Below, in pieces: positions 1 to 7,675 of a stretch of 64,000 nucleotides of DNA (positions are counted from its first letter, which is position 1; the number at the start of each line of letters is the position of its first letter). The notes beneath the pieces were generated by a model. The model had not been told where the DNA came from and searched no databases. It saw nothing but the letters and a program-made list of their open reading frames with translations. The DNA lies in NCBI RefSeq assembly GCF_009905605.1, contig NZ_JAAAKZ010000004.1, positions 1-64,000 of the forward strand, given 5' to 3'. This DNA is from Runella sp. CRIBMP (GTDB taxonomy: Bacteria > Bacteroidota > Bacteroidia > Cytophagales > Spirosomataceae). Made by a program: the position numbers and the translations under genes.

Positions 1-955
1 AACTTGTCAAGTGGCAGCTACCAAGTCAAAATCTTGACAGCTTCATTACCCGCAGGTTGCACCATTTCAACCCAGAAAGATTTGGGTGGTGATGATACCA
101 AAGACTCCGACATCGACCCCACCACGGGCTTATCGCCAGTGATTGTGATAGATGCTTTAGGTACAGGCATTGCCAAAGACAACATGACTGTTGACGCGGC
201 ATTGTACTCGCCCAAGGGCAGTATCGGTGACTACGTCTGGAAAGATGCCGACAACAACGGCGTGCAAGATGCCACCGAAGCGCCAGTAGCAGGTGTGATT
301 GTTCAATTGTTGCAAGGCACCACCGTCGTAGCAACCGACACCACTGACGCCTCAGGACTTTACTTGTTCTCGAACTTATCAAGTGGCAGCTACCAAGTCA
401 AAATCTTGACAGCTTCATTACCCGCAGGTTGCACCATTTCAACCCAGAAAGATTTGGGTGGTGATGACACCAAAGACTCAGACATCGACCCCACCACGGG
501 CTTATCGCCAGTGATTGTGATAGATGCTTTAGGTACAGGCATTGCCAAAGACAACCTCACCGTGGATGCGGCTTTGTACTCGCCCAAGGGCAGTATCGGT
601 GACTACGTCTGGAAAGATGCCGACAACGACGGCGTACAGGATGCCACCGAAGCGCCAGTAGCAGGTGTGATTGTTCAATTGTTGCAAGGCACCACCGTCG
701 TAGCAACCGACACCACTGATGCCTCAGGACTGTACTTGTTCTCGAACTTGTCAAGTGGCAGCTACCAAGTCAAAATCTTGACAGCTTCATTACCCGCAGG
801 TTGCACCATTTCAACCCAGAAAGATTTGGGAGGCGATGATACCAAAGACTCCGACTTTGACCCCACCACGGGCTTGTCACCAGTGATTGTGATAGATGCA
901 CTCGGCACAGGCATTGCCAAAGACAACATGACTGTTGACGCGGCATTGTACTCAC
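1..955 (+). repeat. In-frame tandem repeat, 372-bp period, about 2.6 copies visible
   Basis: Copies begin at 1, 373 and 745, and the third stops near 955. The unit is 372 bp (124 codons) and copies differ at only a few, often silent, positions (for example acc/act, gac/gat). Near identity at DNA level points to recent expansion or gene conversion. The array continues upstream of the window, so its copy number is unknown. Confidence 0.95.
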
Positions 956-2175
956 CTTGTGTCAAACCCGATGCAGGTCCCGACCAAACGTTGGTCTGCG
1001 CAACGACCGCTCCTTCTACCGCCAACTTGGTAGATGCCGCCACAGGCCAAAAATGGAAAGTACTTTCGGTACAACCCAACACGACGGTCACTGTGACGAC
1101 CCCCGCAGGCGATGTTATGGGTATGACGGCCCCTGGTACGTACCGATTTGTGCTCCAAACACAGTCTGATTCATTGGCCTGCCGCGATACCGTCAGCATC
1201 ATTGTCCCTGATTGTAGCTGCCCACAAGTCAATATTCTGACGCCCAATGCCACTGTTTGTAAGGATAGCTTGTTTCCAACCCTGAGCATCGCGCTCTTGG
1301 GTAGCAACACCCAAGGCGTAAGCGCGGCTTGGTATGCCAATGCCACAGGTGGTAGCTCTTTGGGCACTGGATTGAGCTTCAAACCCGCAGGCACAGCCTC
1401 GGTGACCGATACATTCTACGTGGCCTTGACGGGGGCAAGTGCCAACTGTTTGGCCCTGCCACGTACCCCAGTGATTGTGACGGTACAAAACTGTAGTGTA
1501 GAAATAGATTTGGCCTTGAAGAAGTCGATTAATATCAAGATTGCTCAAATCGGCGATGAACTCACCTACACCATTAAGGTTTTCAATCAGTTGAACGTGC
1601 CCGCAACGGGGGTAGAAGTGACCGATTCGATAGCGGCGACGGTGCAGTTTGTCGCGGGTAGTTTTGTGGCGAGTCGTGGCAGTGCAACGATTGTGGGTAA
1701 TGTGATTAAGTGGAACATTGGAGGCATTGCGGCCAACGCGGGGGCCAACGGCGACACAGTCACGCTGACCTACAAGGTGAAGGCCACGCAAGAAGGCGTT
1801 CATTTCAACACGGCCGAGATCAGCAAGACCAACGAGAAAGACGTGGACTCTACACCAGGAGATGGCAAACTAGGAGAGGATGACATCGAAAGTCAGTGTT
1901 TTACGGTTCCGTTCAAGCTGTGCCCAACTGAAAAAGTGGAGGTCAATGTCCCAGCGTTTTTAACCAATGTGCAATGGTTTAAAGATGGAGGAACAGCCCC
2001 GATTGCCGCTGGCAGCACCGTATTATTGACCGAATTAGGAACGTATACTTACACGGCCTCCAATCAGATATGCCCTGCCAATGGCTGTTGCCCGATCATC
2101 ATTGAGCCGGGTGTCAATTGCTGTCCCGAAGATTTGTGCATTCCGTTTACCATCCAGAAAGTTAAAAAGAAGTAA
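1..2175 (+). CDS. Large surface/adhesin-like protein with SdrD-B-like repeats and a DUF11 domain (5' end outside window)
   Basis: The frame is open from base 1, and the first residues (NLSSGSYQ) are the middle of a repeat, so the gene begins upstream; 724 codons are visible. In order: about 2.6 copies of a 124-residue domain of SdrD-B/Cna-B type (motif GSIGDYVWKDADNNGVQD, with an Asp/Asn-rich turn that in this family binds calcium), a Cys-containing Ig-like stretch (about bases 955-1495), a DUF11 conserved-repeat domain (about 1500-1870, beginning EIDLALKKS), and a Cys-rich end (CCPEDLC) with the basic tail IQKVKKK. No canonical T9SS sorting domain or membrane anchor is seen. Such proteins are usually exported and structural or adhesive; that role is inferred from domain type. 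A strong hairpin follows the stop codon. Confidence 0.85.
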   Translation, partial: NLSSGSYQVKILTASLPAGCTISTQKDLGGDDTKDSDIDPTTGLSPVIVIDALGTGIAKDNMTVDAALYSPKGSIGDYVWKDADNNGVQDATEAPVAGVIVQLLQGTTVVATDTTDASGLYLFSNLSSGSYQVKILTASLPAGCTISTQKDLGGDDTKDSDIDPTTGLSPVIVIDALGTGIAKDNLTVDAALYSPKGSIGDYVWKDADNDGVQDATEAPVAGVIVQLLQGTTVVATDTTDASGLYLFSNLSSGSYQVKILTASLPAGCTISTQKDLGGDDTKDSDFDPTTGLSPVIVIDALGTGIAKDNMTVDAALYSPCVKPDAGPDQTLVCATTAPSTANLVDAATGQKWKVLSVQPNTTVTVTTPAGDVMGMTAPGTYRFVLQTQSDSLACRDTVSIIVPDCSCPQVNILTPNATVCKDSLFPTLSIALLGSNTQGVSAAWYANATGGSSLGTGLSFKPAGTASVTDTFYVALTGASANCLALPRTPVIVTVQNCSVEIDLALKKSINIKIAQIGDELTYTIKVFNQLNVPATGVEVTDSIAATVQFVAGSFVASRGSATIVGNVIKWNIGGIAANAGANGDTVTLTYKVKATQEGVHFNTAEISKTNEKDVDSTPGDGKLGEDDIESQCFTVPFKLCPTEKVEVNVPAFLTNVQWFKDGGTAPIAAGSTVLLTELGTYTYTASNQICPANGCCPIIIEPGVNCCPEDLCIPFTIQKVKKK

Positions 2176-2208
2176 GAAGAAGGTAATTACGGCTTTAGTA
2201 TATTCGTA

Positions 2209-2246
2209 GAGAAATCACTGTGGGGCATTTCCCGCAGTGATTTCTC
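2209..2246 (+). terminator. Strong hairpin terminator of the repeat protein gene
   Basis: Perfect 12-bp arms (GAGAAATCACTG at 2209-2220, CAGTGATTTCTC at 2235-2246) extend inward by a T-G wobble and GGG/CCC to a loop of about 6 nt. It lies 34 bp after the stop codon. The following bases (ATTTTC) form only a weak U tract. Confidence 0.8.
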
Positions 2247-2257
2247 ATTTTCAGCCG

Positions 2258-2265
2258 TATATTTG
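2258..2265 (+). promoter_or_regulatory. Bacteroidota -7 promoter box (TATATTTG)
   Basis: Matches TAnnTTTG, 20 bp before the ATG at 2286 and just after the preceding terminator, so the downstream gene probably has its own promoter. No clear -33 TTTG is seen at the usual distance. Confidence 0.5.
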
Positions 2266-2285
2266 TTCCTCAATTTTATGGAAGT

Positions 2286-2903
2286 ATGTTAAAAACCATT
2301 GTAAAAATTAGTAATGTTACCAACCTGTCCGATGCCCGCTATTGCGCAGGGATGGGGGTTGAGATGCTTGGATTTTCGATTGATGAAACAAGTGATACCT
2401 ACGTTGACTTAAAGCGTTTTCAAGATATTCGTTCTTGGGTATCAGGGGTTCAAATTGTGGCCGAAACCGACTCACTCGAGGCCGAGACCTTGCTGGAAAG
2501 GTTGATTCAGTACCAACCCGATGCCATTCAAGTGAGCCATGCCGAATTGTTGCCTTGGCTTAAAAGTGAAACAAGTAAGCCACTTATCCTCCGAATAGAA
2601 GCCGATCAGGATGCCGACACGATTGAAGAAATCATGACCAATCATACGGCCTACGCGACGTATTTTTTGCTCGAGTCAAGTTCAGACACCGCGTTAGACG
2701 GCGATTGGCCCTCATTTTTGAACACCTTGGCCGCTCGTTTTTCCATTTTATTGGGCTTTGGAGTCACCGTCGACAATGCAGATTTTCTCCTTGATGACGT
2801 AAACATTGCGGGCATTGCCCTGCGCGGAAGCGACGAAATTCGTCCTGGTTATAAAGAATTCGGGGAATTAATGGATGTGCTGGAAGCATTAGAGGAGGAA
2901 TAA
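2286..2903 (+). CDS. TrpF-like (phosphoribosylanthranilate isomerase-like) protein lacking catalytic residues
   Basis: 205 residues, close to TrpF size, with a TrpF-like beginning (VKISNVTNLSDARYCAGMGVEMLGF-type pattern) and end (IRPGYKEFGEL). In TrpF the first motif is KICG, whose Cys is the general base; here it reads KISN. The general acid Asp region appears as FLLESS, with Glu in its place, and the Gly-rich GGTG phosphate loop that follows in TrpF is not recognisable. Expected to be a soluble TIM barrel, but probably not a working tryptophan-pathway isomerase. It stands alone between terminators, with no trp genes nearby. It could be an enzyme of altered function or a non-catalytic paralogue; the TrpF fold assignment is fairly secure and the function is unknown. 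Confidence 0.7.
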   Translation: MLKTIVKISNVTNLSDARYCAGMGVEMLGFSIDETSDTYVDLKRFQDIRSWVSGVQIVAETDSLEAETLLERLIQYQPDAIQVSHAELLPWLKSETSKPLILRIEADQDADTIEEIMTNHTAYATYFLLESSSDTALDGDWPSFLNTLAARFSILLGFGVTVDNADFLLDDVNIAGIALRGSDEIRPGYKEFGELMDVLEALEEE

Positions 2904-2965
2904 CCCACTGGCGGGTAGTCTAAGTATTGTCCGTTTTTTACCCCAATGCGTGGGATTTCATTTCA

Positions 2966-2973
2966 TAGTTTTG
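2966..2973 (+). promoter_or_regulatory. Bacteroidota -7 promoter box (TAGTTTTG)
   Basis: Matches TAnnTTTG, 21 bp upstream of the ATG at 2995. It probably drives the cupin/AraC pair. Confidence 0.5.
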
Positions 2974-2994
2974 TGATGTTAATCAATCAAAACT

Positions 2995-3597
2995 ATGAAA
3001 AATTCCTCCTTCACACGTCGCGAGCTGATGCATCTTTTGGGAACAGGAACCGTCGGCTCACTCATTTCTCATACAACATCACAGGCTTATTCGCTACCAA
3101 ACGACGGGGTTAAACCCATTTATGTTTCGAAGGGAAACGGTGACAAAATACGCGTTGGAGGAAATGCGATGACTTTAAAACTTTCAAAAACGCAGACTGG
3201 CGGGGGTTTGTCTTTCTTTGAAAATACGCTAGCTGCTGGCTTTTTGGGCGCTCCACCGCATTTTCACCAAACCTTCGATGAAATTTGTTATGTACTCGAA
3301 GGGACCGTTCACGTCTTGGTGGGAGAAGAAGTATTTGAGCTAAATGTGGGCGATTTACATTTGCGTCCGCGTGGTATAATGCACACCTTTTGGAACTCTG
3401 GAACCCAGCCCGCGCGATGTTTAGAACTGAGTGTACCAGGTGGGCATGAGGCCTATTTGAAAGAAATTAGCGCATTACTGAGCAAAGCTACTCCTCCCAA
3501 GCCCCGTGATTTTGCCGAGTTTGAAAAAAAATACGACATCGTTTATCAAATGGATAAACTGCCCGAAATAATGCAAAAGTATCACGTACATTTGTAA
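2995..3597 (+). CDS. Exported single-domain cupin protein (quercetinase-like)
   Basis: 200 residues. The N-terminus TRRELMHLLGTG followed by a hydrophobic run resembles a twin-arginine leader, suggesting export of a folded metalloprotein. Cupin motif 1 is visible as PPHFHQTFDEICYVLEG (two His and a Glu) and motif 2 as GDLHLRPRGIMHTFWN (the last metal His), so a metal site is likely intact. Family members include dioxygenases and small-molecule isomerases; the substrate cannot be told. An AraC regulator starts 11 bp after the stop codon, indicating a two-gene unit in which the regulator may respond to the cupin's substrate or product (inference). Confidence 0.8.
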   Translation: MKNSSFTRRELMHLLGTGTVGSLISHTTSQAYSLPNDGVKPIYVSKGNGDKIRVGGNAMTLKLSKTQTGGGLSFFENTLAAGFLGAPPHFHQTFDEICYVLEGTVHVLVGEEVFELNVGDLHLRPRGIMHTFWNSGTQPARCLELSVPGGHEAYLKEISALLSKATPPKPRDFAEFEKKYDIVYQMDKLPEIMQKYHVHL

Positions 3598-3608
3598 AAA
3601 AGCTGCGT

Positions 3609-4445
3609 ATGTTTATCCGCTTTTACCCGCCTACGCCCGCCTTACGCCCTTATATTCAGAGGTATATGGTGATGCACGTTCAAACTGGAGAATCGGTACG
3701 GCCCATCGTAAAGCCTTTTCCCGCGAGCCCCGAGCAGTGTTTATTTTTCTACGCAAGGGATGAAGTCAGGAGTTATAAAAACCAAAATGAGCAAACCGTT
3801 TTTTCGTCTGCTTCCATCATAGTAGGGCCTCAGGTGACGCGGGTCAATCTGCTGCTCTATCCTAATCACCTTACGGTAGCTGTTTTTTTTCAGTCTGGCG
3901 GACTCCATGCATTGCTTGGCGGAATGCCGATGACTGAAGCTTTTGATTTTTCGATTGATAGCACCTTAATTTGGCCCACCGAAATGCGCGAGCTGAACGA
4001 GCAGTTGGCACTTACTGATAATTACGATCTAATGGTGGCGCTGGTAGAGGGGTTTTTGGTGAGGCAATACGCCCGAAATCATTTGAGGACCGAACCGATT
4101 GATAAGGTGTTTCGACTCATGCTTGACCCTCTTCACGCGCCTTCGATTGATCAATTGGCGGATGTCGCCTGCTTAAGTACTCGGCAATTTCGGCGTAAAT
4201 TTTATGAAAAAATGGGCTTGAGCCCCAAAGTATTTGCCCGCATTGTGCGATTTAACAAGGCCTTTCGTCTCAAAGAAAAAAATCCTCATCTGGATTGGTT
4301 GGATGTAATTTGCCTGACTGGTTACCACGATTTTCATCACTTATTGAGGGACTTTAAGGAATTTGCCCACACTACGCCCACCCTATTATTGGAAGATGAA
4401 CATCGGCACGATATACGGCTTTACTCCTCCACTGGAATAAAGTAA
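3609..4445 (+). CDS. AraC-family transcriptional regulator
   Basis: 278 residues. The C-terminal 100 residues form the AraC double helix-turn-helix: the first HTH around IDQLADVACLSTRQFRRKF and the second ending at TGYHDFHHLLRDFKEF, with the usual GxSP-like linker (MGLSPKVFARIVRF). The N-terminal 160 residues are a ligand-binding-type domain common in Bacteroidota AraC proteins (with PFPASPEQCLFFY and GPQVTRVNLLLYP). The gene follows the cupin gene by 11 bp and is probably co-transcribed with it. Effector unknown. Confidence 0.88.
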   Translation: MFIRFYPPTPALRPYIQRYMVMHVQTGESVRPIVKPFPASPEQCLFFYARDEVRSYKNQNEQTVFSSASIIVGPQVTRVNLLLYPNHLTVAVFFQSGGLHALLGGMPMTEAFDFSIDSTLIWPTEMRELNEQLALTDNYDLMVALVEGFLVRQYARNHLRTEPIDKVFRLMLDPLHAPSIDQLADVACLSTRQFRRKFYEKMGLSPKVFARIVRFNKAFRLKEKNPHLDWLDVICLTGYHDFHHLLRDFKEFAHTTPTLLLEDEHRHDIRLYSSTGIK

Positions 4446-4452
4446 AAAAAAG

Positions 4453-4476
4453 GCTCTCTGCGGCGAAACAGAGAGC
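4453..4476. terminator. Terminator between the convergent AraC and nitroreductase genes
   Basis: Perfect 8-bp arms (GCTCTCTG / CAGAGAGC) with an 8-nt loop. The A-run at 4444-4451 becomes a U tract on the minus strand, so it is a canonical terminator for the nitroreductase gene and probably also stops the AraC transcript. Confidence 0.85.
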
Positions 4477-4535
4477 ATAGATACTAATAAAAAAAACACA
4501 GGTAAAGTGCTGAATATAAACCCCTAAAGGAGTTG

Positions 4536-5168
4536 TTAATTCAGGTGGGTGTACAGCAATTCGCTAGGAGTTCTAACTTTTTTGAGTTTTGCCAACCAGT
4601 CGTTTGCTTCATCGCGGTAGCCTAAAGCTAGGATGGCGGTGCTTTTCAATCCTTTGTCTTTTAAGCCCAAAAGCTCGTCCAGTGCTGCAGCATTGAAACC
4701 TTCCATCGGGGTTGCATCTACTTTTTGTTCGGCCGCTGCCAGCATCGCAATGCTCAAGGCAATGGCTGATTGTTTGGCGGTATGTGCAAAATTTTGTTCG
4801 GGTGTTTGGGTCGTGGTCATCGCAATCAACCGCGTACGGTAGGCATCCGTGGCGGTGTCTGGTAAGCCCCTTTCGGCGTTTGAAAAAGCAAAGAAATTAT
4901 TGATGCGTTGCTCGGTATATTTATCCCAAGCGGCAAAAACCAACAAATGCGAAGCATCCGTGATTTGGCTTTGGTCAAAGGCGATGGGCCGAATTTTTTC
5001 TTTCAATTCCTGATTTGTAATGACCAAAATCTCGTAAGGTTGCAAACCCGACGATGAGGGCGACAGGCGTATAGCTTCCAGTATATAGTCAATTTTTTCC
5101 TGGGGAATTTTCTCTCCCGTCATTTTCTTAGTGGCATAGCGCCACTGCAAATTTTCAAGCAAGCTCAT
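4536..5168 (-). CDS. Nitroreductase-family NAD(P)H:FMN oxidoreductase (NfsB-like)
   Basis: 210 residues, the normal NfsB size. The N-terminus has the typical pattern WRYATKKM and SPSSSGLQPYEILVI, which in this family contacts FMN; the C-terminal part keeps the conserved ALGYRDE segment. These cytosolic FMN enzymes reduce quinones or nitro-compounds with NAD(P)H. The gene stands alone between hairpins. Its upstream region contains a perfect 9-bp palindrome (5188-5210), which suggests control by a small dimeric repressor such as a MarR- or HxlR-type protein; no such regulator is adjacent. Confidence 0.88.
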   Translation of the reverse strand: MSLLENLQWRYATKKMTGEKIPQEKIDYILEAIRLSPSSSGLQPYEILVITNQELKEKIRPIAFDQSQITDASHLLVFAAWDKYTEQRINNFFAFSNAERGLPDTATDAYRTRLIAMTTTQTPEQNFAHTAKQSAIALSIAMLAAAEQKVDATPMEGFNAAALDELLGLKDKGLKSTAILALGYRDEANDWLAKLKKVRTPSELLYTHLN

Positions 5169-5187
5169 ATCTGTAAATACATTAATT

Positions 5188-5210
5188 GTAATTGTATATA
5201 TTACAATTAC
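5188..5210. promoter_or_regulatory. Candidate operator of the nitroreductase gene
   Basis: GTAATTGTA (5188-5196), 5-bp spacer, TACAATTAC (5202-5210): a perfect 9-bp inverted repeat 20-42 bp upstream of the start at 5168, in very AT-rich DNA. The size and spacing suit a winged-helix dimer. The binding protein is inferred, not seen. Confidence 0.5.
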
Positions 5211-5329
5211 CTACTTAAAATCGTTCATTTATTGATTGAAATGAATATATTATGCTGGTAAACATTTGTATATCAATAATTTAGTGTGTACGTAATTTTG
5301 GTATATTAATAAATCAGGGTATAAAAAAA

Positions 5330-5353
5330 GCGGCCCATGAATCCAAGGGCCGC
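5330..5353 (-). terminator. Terminator of the SusC-SusD-lipoprotein operon
   Basis: GCGGCCC (5330-5336) and GGGCCGC (5347-5353) form a perfect 7-bp stem. The A-run at 5323-5329 supplies the U tract on the minus strand. It begins 22 bp after the lipoprotein stop codon. Confidence 0.85.
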
Positions 5354-5374
5354 CAAGTTTATTTTGATTTTGTG

Positions 5375-5938
5375 TTACTGTAACAAGACATCAAGCAATG
5401 GCGTAAAAGTGCTGCCGAGTGGGTTGACGGTGATTCCTGGTCCTGAATTTTGCCATGAAAATACCCGGCCATCTTTCATCGTGGCCACAAAACGTACCCG
5501 AATACGGTCGTTGGCACGCAAGTTGGCGGTCGCAAATCCCGTTTTGTTCAGTAACTCACTCACCGAGATTTGCTCTTTTCCGTTGAGTGCCGTGATGGAT
5601 TTTACCATTACTCCGTGAGGGGCGCTTGTGGTCGCCGCAGGCGTAACGACGGTTCCTCTGACATGGCTGACGTATGCATCAACTTTCTCAATTTCAACCG
5701 CGTTTTGGCTTTTGGTGGTAAAACTCATGGAAGCCGAAGCCACACCTGTCAACGGTACGGTAATAGTGTTGACATTGGCAGCGGTAACGGCGGTGGGTAG
5801 TGGGTCGGGCAATGCCACGAAATGGGCACCGTTTTTAATTTCAGGAATAGGGCTTTTCTGCTCGCAGCCAAAAAAAGCGACGGCCAGTAATGCGCCAACA
5901 AAGGATATTTTTACGCTATTTTTCATATTTTTTTTCAT
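5375..5938 (-). CDS. Outer-surface lipoprotein of the SusC/SusD locus
   Basis: 187 residues. The signal peptide ends in a lipobox (AVAFFGC, Cys25), so this is a lipoprotein probably displayed at the outer membrane. The rest is beta-rich with no motif I can name: an Ala/Thr/Val-rich central part and a C-terminal stretch containing MKDGRVFSWQNSGPGI. It is the last gene after SusC and SusD, 40 bp beyond the SusD stop codon, where surface ligand-binding proteins are commonly encoded. Ligand binding is inferred from position only. Confidence 0.7.
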   Translation of the reverse strand: MKKNMKNSVKISFVGALLAVAFFGCEQKSPIPEIKNGAHFVALPDPLPTAVTAANVNTITVPLTGVASASMSFTTKSQNAVEIEKVDAYVSHVRGTVVTPAATTSAPHGVMVKSITALNGKEQISVSELLNKTGFATANLRANDRIRVRFVATMKDGRVFSWQNSGPGITVNPLGSTFTPLLDVLLQ

Positions 5939-5978
5939 TATTGATTAACAAATTAAGACCTCACTTTTCAAGAGATAA

Positions 5979-7589
5979 CTACTTTTGCCAGAACACTTTA
6001 TCGTTGGCTACCACGCGTTGTGCGGGTGCGTTGGGGTTCAGTTGCAGCTCTCCGGGAGTGGGGTATGGGTACGATTGCGGATAGCCCCGGTTGACGTTGG
6101 TAAAGGCGATGCCGTCGGTGTTGGGGTCATAAATTTTTGGAAAACCCGTCCGACGAATATCGTTGTACGATTCAAGCGCAAAACCAAAATTGGAAATCCA
6201 CTTTTCGGTCATGATAAGCTCCAATTTACCGCTGTCGTTAGCCGCGTCGTACTTCACCAACACCGCATCTACGTATTCTTTGATGGCGGCCGCCGTGATG
6301 GCAGGCGCTCCGCCCCGGGCGGCGGCGGCGTTGACTTCGGCAAATGCCGCGTTGATGGCATCGCTGAAAAGCTGTTTGGCATTTCCAGTACTCACCCCCG
6401 TTTGGGCCAGCTCGGCTCGGGTAAATAGGTGCGAGTGATACGGCAAGATACGTTGGGGCCCGTCGCCGCGCGCGGAAGCTCCGCTTACCCCAGCGGCGCT
6501 CACGCCATTTCCGTCGTCAAAACGCCCGCCACAGTAGTAAAGCCCAATGATTGCGATGGAAGAAGATTGGTCAAATCCTTGGTTGGGCCCTTGCGACGAA
6601 AAGTAAATGGAAACAAAGTTGCCGTTGCGATATTCTACCGCGTTTTGGGCGTTGGGACGCGCTGCCGAAAGTTGATTGAAATAATAATACGGAATCCGGG
6701 GGTCTTGAATGCCCGTTAAAATGGGGTTGAGCATACTCGTTCCGAGCAAGATTTCGTGAAAATACGGGCTGATGTAATTGTCACGCCCCGTGGTGGTGAT
6801 GTTGTAATCTTCCCTAAACGCAGGGTGACGGTTGTCGGGGGCGCTTGAGGTGCCGTAGTTCAGCGAAAAATTCCCGCCGGGCTTCATTAAGTCATCTTCT
6901 GCAATCAGCGCATTGACGGGCGCACTTACATTTTGTACCAACCGAACTTGGTTGTATAGTTTTAGTTTTAAAGATTTGGCAAACTGCCGCCAACGCACCA
7001 AATTGCCCGCGTAAATCAAATCATCGGTACGAGGGCTGAGTGCCGACGCTTTGGCGAGGTTGGCAATTCCTTCATCAATCAGGGTAAAGAGCTGCGGATA
7101 AATATCCTGCCCCTTATCAAACTTCGGAAATTGAATTTTGGCCGCCGTACTGGCTTCCGTAAACGGCACATCCCCCCACACATCGACCATGTAACTAAAC
7201 GCCAGTGCTTTCATGATTTGGGCCACCCCAGCGTAGGTAAATTGTTGATTGGCAGTGGCTTGGTCAGACAGTACATTCAGGTTTTGGATGGCGCGGTAGA
7301 GGTTAGCCCATGCCTGCGTTCCCGCAAAATCCTGCCCAGTGATGGCATATTGGTCATTGGTACTGCGTTGGGTTACCTGATGCACAAAAACCCCAGCAGG
7401 GTTGGACAATCCGGGAGGCCCTGACCCAATCGAATTGACGATGTCCAATTGTGCATTGGTCAGCAACTGGGCCGTCGAGACTGCCGAAGGGTTGTTGGGG
7501 TCGGTGTTGATGTCGAGATTACAGGCGTTCAGGAGCAGCATGGCCACCGTCAGCACGGCATATTTTATATAATTATTTATTCGGTTCAT
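5979..7589 (-). CDS. SusD/RagB-family outer-membrane nutrient-binding lipoprotein
   Basis: 536 residues with a lipoprotein signal peptide (LLLNAC, Cys23) followed by the typical SusD start DINTDPNNPS. The TPR-like helical region (YAGVAQIMKALAFSYMVDVWGDVPF) and the C-terminal part with EKWISNFGFALESYNDIRRTGFP are hallmarks of the SusD-like_2 group. SusD proteins form the lid of a SusC channel and capture oligosaccharides, peptides or other nutrients at the cell surface. Encoded 86 bp after SusC, in the same operon. The substrate is not deducible; the divergent sugar-acid operon makes a sugar derivative plausible. Confidence 0.93.
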   Translation of the reverse strand: MNRINNYIKYAVLTVAMLLLNACNLDINTDPNNPSAVSTAQLLTNAQLDIVNSIGSGPPGLSNPAGVFVHQVTQRSTNDQYAITGQDFAGTQAWANLYRAIQNLNVLSDQATANQQFTYAGVAQIMKALAFSYMVDVWGDVPFTEASTAAKIQFPKFDKGQDIYPQLFTLIDEGIANLAKASALSPRTDDLIYAGNLVRWRQFAKSLKLKLYNQVRLVQNVSAPVNALIAEDDLMKPGGNFSLNYGTSSAPDNRHPAFREDYNITTTGRDNYISPYFHEILLGTSMLNPILTGIQDPRIPYYYFNQLSAARPNAQNAVEYRNGNFVSIYFSSQGPNQGFDQSSSIAIIGLYYCGGRFDDGNGVSAAGVSGASARGDGPQRILPYHSHLFTRAELAQTGVSTGNAKQLFSDAINAAFAEVNAAAARGGAPAITAAAIKEYVDAVLVKYDAANDSGKLELIMTEKWISNFGFALESYNDIRRTGFPKIYDPNTDGIAFTNVNRGYPQSYPYPTPGELQLNPNAPAQRVVANDKVFWQK

Positions 7590-7675
7590 TGTGTTGCAGA
7601 ATTAAGTGATGTAGTCATTTACCTTGGTCCGTTTTACAGAATTTTGGATTTACGATTGCATTGTCCGTATTCCGT

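Noticed and set aside
762-1394. 210-codon minus-strand open frame inside the repeat protein gene
   Set aside because: It is the antisense of a repetitive, clearly coding plus-strand gene; the repeat makes matching antisense frames recur at each copy.
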